A DNA stretch of 35,260 nt from Deltaproteobacteria bacterium (GCA_003136475.1 PLEQ01000307.1:1-35260); one strand, 5' to 3'; positions 1-6,961 are shown, counted from the first letter of the stretch. Made by a program: numbers and translations. Notes: a model not told the origin generated them from the letters alone.

Positions 1-633
1 CTTAAAGCCCCCTCCATCTCAAAGTTCACTACTGGCACCTCAGCTACCTACACCACGCCCACATCTCCATCGCCTCTATGGTTGGAGATTATCGTCGTAG
101 GAGGCGGTGCCGGCGGCGCTGGTTCGGGATCAAGCGGCGCGGGTGTTAACGGAAACGCCTCTTCCGTTGTCGGCAACAATACAACGACCGCTAACGGCGG
201 CAGCGGGCCTGCTAACCAGTATACTGGCGGCGTAGGGGGTACCTTCTCCATCGGTGCTGAATGCACCGATATCGATTCTGCTGCCGGAGGCAACGGCGGA
301 GGCGTCTCTGGTGTGGCGGCTGCTTCAGCAAACGGCGGCATGGGCGGTTCTAGCGCTCTTGGTGGTGCGGGTAGTGGCGGAGCTACGAGTAACGTCGGTG
401 GCGGTGCATCCACAAACTCAGGTGGTGGTGGTGGTGGAGCCGGTGGTGGATCTTCGGCTGCTCCCGGTTCTGGCGGTGGGGCCGGAGCGTATGTCCATTG
501 CGCGATTACGGGAACACTCAAGTCTACCTACACTTATACTGTCGGAGCTTCGGTAAGCGGGTCGACCGGAAGTTCAGCAGCTGGCGGCGCGGGCGCGGCC
601 GGTATGGTCGTTTTCATCGCGCACTACCAATAA
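1..633 (+). CDS. glycine-rich tail fibre/adhesin-like protein, 5' partial
   Basis: The reading frame is open from base 1, so the N-terminus lies outside the window. The visible part has a short Thr/Ser/Pro-rich lead-in ending in LWLEIIVVGGG, then about 150 residues dominated by Gly, Ala, Ser and Asn, and ends GMVVFIAHYQ. A hydrophobic strand running into a Gly-rich region, closed by a second hydrophobic strand, is typical of the C-terminal Gly-rich domain of phage tail fibre and receptor-binding proteins. An internal TTG at 82 could be mistaken for a start, but codons 1-27 fit the same domain. Base composition is much more GC-rich than the rest of the window. Role in host recognition is inferred; no catalytic motif is seen. 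Confidence 0.8.
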   Translation, partial: LKAPSISKFTTGTSATYTTPTSPSPLWLEIIVVGGGAGGAGSGSSGAGVNGNASSVVGNNTTTANGGSGPANQYTGGVGGTFSIGAECTDIDSAAGGNGGGVSGVAAASANGGMGGSSALGGAGSGGATSNVGGGASTNSGGGGGGAGGGSSAAPGSGGGAGAYVHCAITGTLKSTYTYTVGASVSGSTGSSAAGGAGAAGMVVFIAHYQ

Positions 634-642
634 GGAGACGTT

Positions 643-777
643 GTGAGTATCCAAGACGATTTTCAAGCATACACCAACGCTTTAGGGTTTGTTTCCAATA
701 AACCTGCAGGTACTTCGGGACAAACTGGGGGAAATGGCGGTCCCGGTTACATTGTTGTTACGGAGTATTACCAGTAA
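643..777 (+). CDS. 44-aa mini-protein resembling the tail protein C-terminus
   Basis: GTG start 6 nt after an AAGGAG Shine-Dalgarno site that overlaps the stop of the preceding tail gene. The product ends GGNGGPGYIVVTEYYQ, matching in style the preceding protein's end (GGAGAAGMVVFIAHYQ) and the Gly-rich-then-EYYQ tails common on phage fibre proteins. Its frame is the same as the tail gene (both in frame 1), so only the TAA at 631-633 and two codons separate them. It may be a separate small protein, a leftover or alternative C-terminal cassette, or a readthrough extension. The first half (SIQDDFQAYTNALGFVSNKP) is not Gly-rich and was not recognised. Confidence 0.6.
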   Translation: MSIQDDFQAYTNALGFVSNKPAGTSGQTGGNGGPGYIVVTEYYQ

Positions 778-780
778 TAT

Positions 781-888
781 ATGAAGTCAAGGACGGCTAT
801 TATAGCTTTAGGGCTCGTAGCCGTCCTTTTTTATCTAGAAATTTTTGCTCTAGTAAAATATATCTTTGACGCTCTAGGAATTCGTTAA
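781..888 (+). CDS. possible 35-aa single-pass membrane protein
   Basis: ATG three bases after the previous stop. The product begins MKSRTAIIALGLVAVLF and stays hydrophobic for about 25 residues after a basic N-terminus, then ends DALGIR. That is the pattern of a single transmembrane helix with an N-in, positive-inside start. GGAG lies 15 nt upstream, which is far for a ribosome site. The first third of the ORF is also a strong terminator hairpin, and the last 4 bases overlap the convergent gene at 885. It could be a chance ORF through the terminator; small phage membrane proteins (spanins, holin-like, superinfection exclusion) are alternatives with no specific support. Confidence 0.35.
   Translation: MKSRTAIIALGLVAVLFYLEIFALVKYIFDALGIR
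790..832 (+). terminator. Rho-independent terminator after tail genes
   Basis: A perfect 9-bp stem, AGGACGGCT (790-798) with AGCCGTCCT (819-827), is followed by an uninterrupted T-run to 832. It lies at the convergence of the + strand tail unit and the long - strand unit. The T-run serves + strand transcription; the other side lacks an equal tract. Confidence 0.8.
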
Positions 889-1133
889 AACCCATCTGAT
901 TCCGGATAAGCTTCTAACTTTAATTCTTCAATCTCTTCTCGCAATTCCTCAATGGTCTGATTAGCCTCTACCAACTTAACCTTATAGCATTTCTCCATAT
1001 CAAGATAGCCCTTTTTCCACGATTTCGCGGCTAATTCAAAATCCAGAAGATGCTGTTGATATTGAGCCAACTCCTCTTCGAGCTTGGCTACTTGTTTCTG
1101 TAAATCATAGATAAGTTGTTCTGGAGTGATCAT
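885..1133 (-). CDS. small coiled-coil protein
   Basis: 82 residues, almost entirely charged and helical, with heptad-like Leu/Ile spacing (LQKQVAKLEEELAQYQQHLL, then NQTIEELREEIEELKLE). No catalytic motif or zinc site. It starts by an ATGA overlap with the aminotransferase stop, so it is translated with it, and it is the last gene of the leftward transcription unit. Function unknown; a dimerising or scaffold helper is all that can be proposed. Confidence 0.75.
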   Translation of the reverse strand: MITPEQLIYDLQKQVAKLEEELAQYQQHLLDFELAAKSWKKGYLDMEKCYKVKLVEANQTIEELREEIEELKLEAYPESDGF

Positions 1134-2134
1134 TTTAGTGCCGCCTTTACTGCCGCTTTGGTTATCTCTCTCGTTTGACCAAGACTAAGTCTCGCCCAGT
1201 TATCATCTTCTCCCCAAGCGCTTCCGGGCGTCCATTTAATGTTGGCCTTATCCAAGGCTTTCTTCTCAGGTTTACCAAGTTGCAACACACAAAACATTCC
1301 CCTTAATGGAACTTCACTTTGTCCAAATCGACTTAGGAGTTTTTGCATTTGCTGTCTGTTGTCGTCTAGGTATCCTGAAGAACGAGTCTCAAATCGATCC
1401 ATGTCTAGACTCTGCAGAACTTCTTCTGCAATATTCTGTGACACGCTAGATAATCCAATATAATTGGCGGTGACCCAAATGCCTAAACTTTTAGCCAATT
1501 CATCATCGTCGGTGGAAACCCATCCAATTCGTAGTCCCGATAGCCCTAAAGTCTTAGAAAGGCTACCGCACATAATTTTATAGCTAGAGGGAACATGTCC
1601 TCCCGAACTATACGATCCAGTAGCATAAGCTGCATCCCAGATATCGACATTCCCAAAAGGGGCTATTAACCCCTCAGGATTACTTGGACTATCTACTAAC
1701 CTTATAAAGTTTCTCTCGGTACATCCATTTTGGAGATTAGACAGATCCCTCATCTTTTGCCAATCGATATGGTTCATATCCGATAAAGAAATGATTTGAG
1801 GGTATATGGGAAAGTATCGTCTATTAGTGACAACCCAATCAGTCCATGGAGCCTTAAGGGCATACAATGCCGCATGAATGGCCCCCGTAGCGCCGTGTGA
1901 AATAAAAAGGTGCTTAGGTCTATGCCCAGATTGTCTTTTAGCTAGATCCTTGCATTGTTCGATTAAATGGGGATAACCAAGATGCGGAGTGTACCCCATA
2001 GACTCTAGAAGTTTTGGGGCCATGCCAAATTTATGGCCTAGGGTCTCAATAAGAGCCTGGCGAACTATTACGGGATCTCCCCACGCCATATTAAATTCTT
2101 TATTCGAAATTGAGTTTGCCACAAAATTCTCCAT
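1130..2134 (-). CDS. PLP-dependent aminotransferase, class I/II fold
   Basis: About 334 residues with the class I/II aminotransferase signature set. These are a GDP segment near the N-terminus, NPEG (Asn about 152), Asp about 167 followed by Tyr about 170 for cofactor binding, and SLSKTLGLSGLRIGW with Lys about 194 as the Schiff-base lysine. ARLSLGQ near 315 supplies the Arg expected to hold the substrate carboxylate. The frame also opens at a TTG (2158), but the ATG at 2134 or even 2089 is more credible, because the region before it overlaps the end of the HNH gene and lacks a ribosome site. Substrate cannot be told. Such enzymes are unusual in phages; amino-acid supply or DNA-base modification are possible roles by context only. 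Confidence 0.85.
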   Translation of the reverse strand: MENFVANSISNKEFNMAWGDPVIVRQALIETLGHKFGMAPKLLESMGYTPHLGYPHLIEQCKDLAKRQSGHRPKHLFISHGATGAIHAALYALKAPWTDWVVTNRRYFPIYPQIISLSDMNHIDWQKMRDLSNLQNGCTERNFIRLVDSPSNPEGLIAPFGNVDIWDAAYATGSYSSGGHVPSSYKIMCGSLSKTLGLSGLRIGWVSTDDDELAKSLGIWVTANYIGLSSVSQNIAEEVLQSLDMDRFETRSSGYLDDNRQQMQKLLSRFGQSEVPLRGMFCVLQLGKPEKKALDKANIKWTPGSAWGEDDNWARLSLGQTREITKAAVKAALK

Positions 2135-2612
2135 AGATTTCTTTAGCCGCTTTATCAAAAGATTTTGCTGCCAATTCTGCTGTAGGAAAACGTCCTAAAA
2201 TTATTCTTTTCCCGTGAGAGTCTCTTATGTAGGCATACCAAGAATTAATTTTTAAACCTTTTTGTTTATGAATTCCTCTAAATCCAGAAGTGTTATCGGA
2301 TCTTTTTTTATTTTGATTAGTCACGTTTTGTCTATCTGTAACCGTTCTGAGATTACGTCGTCTACAATCTAGCGTGTTTCCATTTATGTGATCCACCTTA
2401 ATTTGTGAGTTTTCCATATTTAATAAAAATCTATGTAAAAATACTCTCTTTTTTAGCTCTTTTCCATTGTCCATTCCTATATGGAAATCATGTCTGGCAT
2501 AAAATCTGCCATTTTTACTATCATGAGCATACCATTTTAATTGGGATACTTTTTCAAAATCTTCATCATCAACTAATGCCACTTTTCCTTGAGTAAGAAG
2601 TATTTCTTTCAT
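2100..2612 (-). CDS. HNH homing endonuclease with AP2 DNA-binding domain
   Basis: 170 residues. The HNH core is LHRFLL then VDHINGNTLDCRRRNLR (about 75-110). The C-terminal AP2-like domain is SGFRGIHKQ, then WYAYI, ILGRFPTAELAAKSFDKAA and a final EFCGKLNFE. This is the standard free-standing phage HNH-AP2 architecture: a site-specific nicking or cutting nuclease that spreads itself. It overlaps the DUF6899-like gene by one base (TAATG) and runs 35 bases into the chosen aminotransferase start. It therefore looks inserted at the junction of two metabolic genes and may supply the translational coupling there. Confidence 0.9.
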   Translation of the reverse strand: MKEILLTQGKVALVDDEDFEKVSQLKWYAHDSKNGRFYARHDFHIGMDNGKELKKRVFLHRFLLNMENSQIKVDHINGNTLDCRRRNLRTVTDRQNVTNQNKKRSDNTSGFRGIHKQKGLKINSWYAYIRDSHGKRIILGRFPTAELAAKSFDKAAKEIYGEFCGKLNFE

Positions 2613-2884
2613 TAGGGTACGTCGCCATTCTCTTTAATCTTCTGTTCTTCATATGGGACAGCGGTCCTACGATAGAGTTCTAGTTTAGCGCCTTCTAACG
2701 CTCCAATAGCATCGTTTATATTTTGGTAGTTTAGACCTTTACGAAGCAAGTAATTCTTTATAATTACCGTGAAGGTAAAGTTGAGATCTCCAGCACAATC
2801 TATTTCTTCAATATCTACGACGTTGTCTCCTGGGATTTCGCAGGGTCTAATATTTTCTCTTCGTTCTTGTTTGATATATGGCAT
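2612..2884 (-). CDS. DUF6899-like phage protein of unknown function
   Basis: 90 residues beginning MPYIKQERRENI and ending AVPYEEQKIKENGDVP, with CAGDLNFTFT and YQNINDAIGALEGAKLELYRR between. These blocks match, from memory, a widespread small family (DUF6899) found in phages and microbial genomes, in which the MPYI start, the IGVLE-AKLEFYRR helix and the APYE-K-ENGDV tail are conserved. No biochemical role is known to me. It sits 1 base after the CYTH gene stop and is followed directly by the HNH insertion. Confidence 0.8.
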   Translation of the reverse strand: MPYIKQERRENIRPCEIPGDNVVDIEEIDCAGDLNFTFTVIIKNYLLRKGLNYQNINDAIGALEGAKLELYRRTAVPYEEQKIKENGDVP

Positions 2885-2885
2885 A

Positions 2886-3482
2886 TTATTTTACCTCTTT
2901 TACGTACATTTCAAATAAGCTTAATTTCTTACGTTTCTGCGGCGTAATTCCTAATGGTGCAAGAAGCTTCTCATATTTTTGAACCACTTCCCAGGCTTGT
3001 TCCTGGGTCATTTCTAGGCTCTCATCGGCTTCAATTTCAACGAATGTAGCGTATTTGCCATCTTCGCCTTTGACGGTATAATAGACCAGATCGGCATCAT
3101 CGTAAAAGTAAATATCGCAGCTTTTCTGGATGGAGAAGTTTTTCTTATACCCAAGACCTTCACAGAAAGCATGAATTAGAAATGGGTCATTTTTATCAAC
3201 CCTAAGATTTACTTCAGTACGGACCCAATTATTTTTATCCATACTCTTTTTCTTAAAAGTAAGTTCAGAACGATTTTCCTCATCCCCACCAAGCCTGTTT
3301 TCGCTTGGCATTCTATAACGTAGAAATTCATTTTCGGCACGAAGATAGTAAACATCAGTAGATTCAACGTAAAGAAAACTCTTAGGTCCTAGGCTTTTAG
3401 CCAAGTCTTTGAATTTAATACGATCAATGTCATCAGCATTGTATTTTGCTTCTACTTCGAGGTATTTCTTTTCTTCGCTCAT
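2886..3482 (-). CDS. CYTH-domain triphosphate tunnel metalloenzyme
   Basis: 198 residues. The N-terminal LEVEAKY gives the ExExK metal/triphosphate signature (Glu9, Glu11, Lys13). Alternating basic and acidic strands follow as in the eight-stranded tunnel fold: YRM, ELTFKKKS, VRTEVNLRV, KSCDIYFYDD and FVEIEAD. The family includes class IV adenylyl cyclase, thiamine triphosphatase and inorganic triphosphatase, all acting on a triphosphate with Mg or Mn. Which reaction applies here cannot be decided by reading. It is translationally coupled to 3479-3934 (ATGA). A role in removing or making a signalling nucleotide, or in nucleotide metabolism with the neighbouring enzymes, is inference. Confidence 0.85.
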   Translation of the reverse strand: MSEEKKYLEVEAKYNADDIDRIKFKDLAKSLGPKSFLYVESTDVYYLRAENEFLRYRMPSENRLGGDEENRSELTFKKKSMDKNNWVRTEVNLRVDKNDPFLIHAFCEGLGYKKNFSIQKSCDIYFYDDADLVYYTVKGEDGKYATFVEIEADESLEMTQEQAWEVVQKYEKLLAPLGITPQKRKKLSLFEMYVKEVK

Positions 3483-3934
3483 TTAAACGTCCATTCTAGC
3501 CCTATACTACCATTAGTTTGGGATAGGGTCAAGTGGGTACTAACTGAATGCACTTTAGGACCGTCTAAACTTAAGGACCTATCTTTTACAACTTTAGTTA
3601 TGCCCAAAAGAGTGCCTACCTGACCATCTGTAATGCCTACAGAATGCATAACATTTCTAGCAGTTCCTTCAGCTTTTGACGTAATTTTGTCTTGAAAAGC
3701 TTGTCCACCAGATTGAATGTAAGCGGCTTTGCTCGCCTGGGATATGGCGTTCGAGTATGTTGGATTAATAGAGTTATCGTATTGAAATACTGATAGAACC
3801 ATCAAGATTCCTAGAGTAGATCCACTCAGAGGCTCTTGGAATGTAGGAGTATGGGTATGAACCAAAAATGAGCTATTATCGGATATACCGATAGTAGAAT
3901 TTAGCGGAATTTGGGGTCCTACAAAATCATTCAC
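3479..3934 (-). CDS. unknown phage protein, 151 aa
   Basis: Not recognised. Rich in Ser, Thr, Gly and Asn with few charged residues at the start, a short hydrophobic segment (TLGILMVLSVF, about 40-50), and a C-terminus of beta-like alternation (VHSVSTHLTLS, SIGLEWTFK). The low charge and Ser/Thr content resemble structural or surface proteins more than enzymes. It overlaps both neighbours (8 bases upstream, 4 downstream), so it is co-translated with the CYTH gene. Confidence 0.7.
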   Translation of the reverse strand: MNDFVGPQIPLNSTIGISDNSSFLVHTHTPTFQEPLSGSTLGILMVLSVFQYDNSINPTYSNAISQASKAAYIQSGGQAFQDKITSKAEGTARNVMHSVGITDGQVGTLLGITKVVKDRSLSLDGPKVHSVSTHLTLSQTNGSIGLEWTFK

Positions 3935-4427
3935 TTTCTTTTTCCTTGCTCATTAGATAACGACACATTCCCATTTGACGATGAAGGGTCATGATTTTAT
4001 TATAGTCCTCAGTCCTACTAGTGCGAGCACCGTCTGCACATTCAGCTTCTATCCAAAAATCGTCACCGGTCAAGCCATATCTTTGGCCTAGAGATTCATA
4101 TTCTTTTTTAAAATATTTATAAGCCTCTTGATTGGTTTGAAATCGAGCTTTAGTTTCCATAAATTTCTCCATAAAAGACTGTGGCTCTTCCTTTGGGGTA
4201 GCCAATTTAAGAATATTTCTGGACATGGTTTCTTGACTAAAAATTAAATTTTTCAATTCATTCTTAAAAGGTTCTGGAATCTTATTGGCACAATCGTGTA
4301 GGTCTTTTAAATTTAGGGCATGAGCATTAACAATATAGAGCCCTGATTGAGTGAGACCAAGATCTTCCATGGCTATTAGGTTCTTTATACGACCAGCTAT
4401 GGCATAAATATCATCACTTCTGGACAT
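3927..4427 (-). CDS. unknown helical phage protein, 166 aa
   Basis: Not recognised. Predominantly helical and charged, with a Cys near 47 and two more at about 129 and 154. No nucleotide-binding or metal signature is visible. Its start lies 14 bases inside the preceding 58-codon gene, and its end overlaps the next gene by 8 bases. Confidence 0.75.
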   Translation of the reverse strand: MSRSDDIYAIAGRIKNLIAMEDLGLTQSGLYIVNAHALNLKDLHDCANKIPEPFKNELKNLIFSQETMSRNILKLATPKEEPQSFMEKFMETKARFQTNQEAYKYFKKEYESLGQRYGLTGDDFWIEAECADGARTSRTEDYNKIMTLHRQMGMCRYLMSKEKESE

Positions 4428-4590
4428 TTGTTTTTACTAACTTTTTCTTTTTATCATAAAACTTTAGGATAATCGTCTTGTCCTTATTTAACTTGACCGT
4501 ATAGGAATCGATCTTGGTGATATCCATTATGTCTTCAAGTTCCTTGAGCGGAAATCTACCCTTGTTATCCAATTTAATGATTTTAGACAT
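4414..4590 (-). CDS. 58-aa AbrB/SpoVT-like swapped-hairpin protein
   Basis: An ATG preceded by AGGAA at good spacing opens a 58-codon frame that fills the gap between two genes and overlaps both. The product MSKIIKLDNKGRFPLKELED, then a short helix and TVKLNKDKTIILKF, follows the layout of AbrB/MazE-type swapped-hairpin DNA-binding domains (K-LD-KGR-plus-I..L then a strand ending in I-L). Such domains act as dimeric transcription regulators or antitoxins. No toxin partner is recognised next to it. The family call is by pattern only. Confidence 0.6.
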   Translation of the reverse strand: MSKIIKLDNKGRFPLKELEDIMDITKIDSYTVKLNKDKTIILKFYDKKKKLVKTNVQK

Positions 4591-5110
4591 TTGCTTTCCT
4601 ATATTTTTTAGTTAACTCTTTGTGCTTCTTTCGACGCTCTTTGTATTTTGGATAAGATCCGGTTTCATAGAAAACCTCATATTGCCATACATCGTATTCT
4701 TTGGCAAGATCCAATTTCCACATTGGAAACTTCATATTAGTTTCATGATAAATCTCATTCCAATACTTTGTTCCGCCGATCTCATGATTTAGCAAAACTT
4801 TTCTTTGCTTTTTCTTACTATCCTGTTCTAATTCTTCGGCCTTGTCTACGTGGTCAATTGCATTTTCTAAAGTTGGATCAATTTCCCTATTCTTTTCCCA
4901 TAGATTATGTTTGGCATGACCAATTTCATGGATCAAAGTTAATACGGTATCAATTTTAGATTTATTTCTCTGTTTATTAATCATTATACCGGTATTGTCT
5001 AAATACCAGGCTGCGGAATCATCTTCTTCTTTAGAAGTACAAAAAGTGACCGTGAGTCCAAGCCCTTTCACATAACTGATTAGTCTGCTAATTTCTTCGT
5101 CTCTTACCAA
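4583..5110 (-). CDS. ImmA/IrrE-like HEIGH zinc metallopeptidase
   Basis: 175 residues. TVLTLIHEIGHAKH gives the HExxH zinc site at about 61-65, preceded by AAWYLDNTGIMIN as in ImmA/IrrE-type peptidases, where a strand and short helix precede the metal helix. The rest is charged helix without an obvious HTH. Family members cleave phage or stress repressors. The start is a TTG at 5110 with GGGAG five bases upstream; that ribosome site lies inside the end of the HNH gene, and no other start exists before the motif. Target unknown; a host repressor or antitoxin is a guess. Confidence 0.75.
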   Translation of the reverse strand: MVRDEEISRLISYVKGLGLTVTFCTSKEEDDSAAWYLDNTGIMINKQRNKSKIDTVLTLIHEIGHAKHNLWEKNREIDPTLENAIDHVDKAEELEQDSKKKQRKVLLNHEIGGTKYWNEIYHETNMKFPMWKLDLAKEYDVWQYEVFYETGSYPKYKERRKKHKELTKKYRKANV

Positions 5111-5622
5111 GAGGTCTCCCGTTTAAATTTCCCAAAGTGTTCTTTAGCGGCCCTTTCGTATGCGTTAATGGCGTCTTCCTTAGAGGGAAATGTGCCCAAC
5201 CAAATTCTCTTGTTATTGATTTGTATTTGAGCGGCCCATTTTTTACTAGATTTATGCCAAGTAATACCCTTGATTCCAGTTTTGCTATTTTTTCTATCAG
5301 ATTTGATGTTCCTAGCATTCTCTCCAGGAGAACAGGTTCTTAAATTCTCTTTTGTATTGTCTAGAACATCCCCATTTTTATGGTCTATAAGTATTTTAGG
5401 ATCTGTTATGTTTAAAACAAATCTGTGTAATTTAGTCCAAGGATCTGAAGTTTTTAATCCCGTTATACGATTTTCTTTTGTATTATAGGTAACACACCAC
5501 CGATATCGACTAATTTTATACCAATCTGATTCGTCTACTTTAGCAACATAGATCTTATTTCTATGATAAACATAAAAATAAACTATACTATTTTTTATTT
5601 CTACAATTTCATTGGATTTCAT
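5104..5622 (-). CDS. HNH homing endonuclease with AP2 DNA-binding domain
   Basis: 172 residues with the same architecture as the protein at 2100-2612. It has an N-terminal beta region (YVAKVDESDWYKISRYRW), the HNH core LHRFVLNI then IDHKNGDVLDNTKENLRTC, and a C-terminal AP2-like domain (TGIKGITWHKSSKKWAAQI, RIWLGTFPSKEDAINAYERA, then EHFGKFKRE). Sequence identity to the other copy appears limited to motifs, so this is a relative rather than a fresh duplicate. It is coupled to the GMP-reductase-like gene by ATGA and provides the ribosome site of the metallopeptidase gene. Confidence 0.9.
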   Translation of the reverse strand: MKSNEIVEIKNSIVYFYVYHRNKIYVAKVDESDWYKISRYRWCVTYNTKENRITGLKTSDPWTKLHRFVLNITDPKILIDHKNGDVLDNTKENLRTCSPGENARNIKSDRKNSKTGIKGITWHKSSKKWAAQIQINNKRIWLGTFPSKEDAINAYERAAKEHFGKFKRETSW

Positions 5623-6599
5623 ATCAATCTAATAAATTCAACACACTCTTGAAATGATTTAATGTCTATTCCACCACCATAAGTAATTCCAGACCTAAGT
5701 GCTCCTTGCCACGTTTCTAACATTTGTACAACGGGTTTTCCAACGTCTAGATAACGAACCCCACCTTCTGCGCATGTACCCGACTTTAAACCCCCTTTCC
5801 ATTTATTTTGGACGTATTCAGAAGCCATACCGGCATAAATTTTTTTAGTGGCTATAGCATCTTCATAAAAAAAATCTGCCGCACTCTCAGGACAGGCAGC
5901 AAAAATACTTCCAGCCATGGCACTATTAGCCCCTGCAGCGATACTTTTTACTAAATCTGCAGGTTCTCTAAGGGCCCCATCACTAATAATAGGTAACCCC
6001 ATTTTTTTGGATAATTCTTTAAATTTTAGAACAGCACTGAACTGTTTTTCAGTACATCCAGCTGTATTCTTGGTTTCGCAGGCGAATCCTTGGGCAATAC
6101 CCACCTTTACAGCATCTGCAAAGTCTTCCACTTCATACATCATGTCTGGATTTACCGTATTTCCCACAACCATTTTGATGTGTGGAAAATCTGTTTTTAG
6201 TTTTTTGCCAAGATCAATTACTGTATCACTATAACCGTGGGCAATATCGATCACAATCACGTTAGCCCCATTCTTGATTAGGGTTTGGGCTAAATTGTAT
6301 TGATCATTTCCCACGCCAATAGAAACTGGTACCCATTGACAATTTTTAGTAACTTTTAGGACTTCAGATACATAATCTGCTTCCTGAAGGGCTCTGTGTA
6401 AAAAGCCAAATGCGCCAAGTTCTGATAATTTTATATAAAAATCTGCGTTTATGACTGTGGACATATTAGCAGCAATAAGTGGAATCTGCACTTTAATGCC
6501 ACGTATGATTTCTGATTTGGTATCAGCATCTAGTCTCGATGAGCAACGATTTTTCTTTTGCTTAATGGATATTGATTCAAAACCTAGAGATTGTTCCAT
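5619..6599 (-). CDS. GMP reductase / IMP dehydrogenase family enzyme
   Basis: 326 residues forming one TIM barrel without CBS domains. Visible marks are PLIAANMSTV near 40, VIVIDIAHGYSD near 115, and KMVVGNTVNPDMM. The catalytic loop is GIAQGFACETKNTAGCTEKQ (catalytic Cys about 174), followed by ISDGALREPADLVKSIAAGA, YAGMASEYVQNKW and GALRSGITYGGG. The Thr-rich loop after the Cys, the YxGMAS block and the short length favour GMP reductase (GMP to IMP plus ammonia with NADPH) over IMPDH, but substrate needs testing. It overlaps the deaminase stop by one base, forming a two-gene nucleotide unit. Confidence 0.85.
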   Translation of the reverse strand: MEQSLGFESISIKQKKNRCSSRLDADTKSEIIRGIKVQIPLIAANMSTVINADFYIKLSELGAFGFLHRALQEADYVSEVLKVTKNCQWVPVSIGVGNDQYNLAQTLIKNGANVIVIDIAHGYSDTVIDLGKKLKTDFPHIKMVVGNTVNPDMMYEVEDFADAVKVGIAQGFACETKNTAGCTEKQFSAVLKFKELSKKMGLPIISDGALREPADLVKSIAAGANSAMAGSIFAACPESAADFFYEDAIATKKIYAGMASEYVQNKWKGGLKSGTCAEGGVRYLDVGKPVVQMLETWQGALRSGITYGGGIDIKSFQECVEFIRLI

Positions 6600-6961
6600 T
6601 ACAATAATACCTCTTCTTTGTAAGAACCGTAGTCCGTATAATATACGCGTTTAATGCCAACATCTCTCAAAAGCTTATTACACCAAACGCATGGCTTGCT
6701 CATCGCGACATCACCACTTTTATTCTCCCTGTAAAGATATATAGTGCAATCTTTAAGAGACCCTTCTTCGACTCCCAAAATACAATCCAGTTCGCAATGG
6801 ATATGCTGGAATGGGTGGTTGCTTTTGGCATGAGTTTTGTATTTATTGAATCCCAGTGATACTACTTTAGATTTATTAACAATAACCCCACCAATTTTGT
6901 GGTACGGATGCGTACTTTTTTTAGATATTTTTCTTGCTAGATCAAAGAATTTCATCTTCAT
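6599..6961 (-). CDS. dCMP/cytidine deaminase-like zinc enzyme
   Basis: 120 residues with the cytidine/deoxycytidylate deaminase zinc signature: HCE at 55-57 (Glu as proton shuttle, a Cys replacing the usual Ala) and PCVWC at 90-94. The surrounding GGVIVNKSKVVSLGFNK and IKRVYYTDYG strands fit the fold. It is smaller than classical dCMP deaminases, as in many phage versions. dCMP deaminases feed dUMP for dTTP synthesis. Two ATGs lie at 6961 and 6955. The first sits just 6 nt after a -10 box, so the mRNA may be leaderless; no Shine-Dalgarno site is visible. Confidence 0.85.
   Translation of the reverse strand: MKMKFFDLARKISKKSTHPYHKIGGVIVNKSKVVSLGFNKYKTHAKSNHPFQHIHCELDCILGVEEGSLKDCTIYLYRENKSGDVAMSKPCVWCNKLLRDVGIKRVYYTDYGSYKEEVLL

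Noticed and set aside
48..521. 157-aa proline-rich ORF on the - strand
   Set aside because: It is the antisense shadow of the Gly-rich tail gene (Gly codons read as Pro/Ala in reverse), with no ribosome site.
254..701. Two + strand ORFs inside the tail region in other frames
   Set aside because: Out-of-frame products of GC-rich repetitive codons, without domain-like composition.
5088..5318. 76-aa - strand ORF within the HNH gene
   Set aside because: Different frame of the AP2 region; the HNH frame has clear domain motifs.
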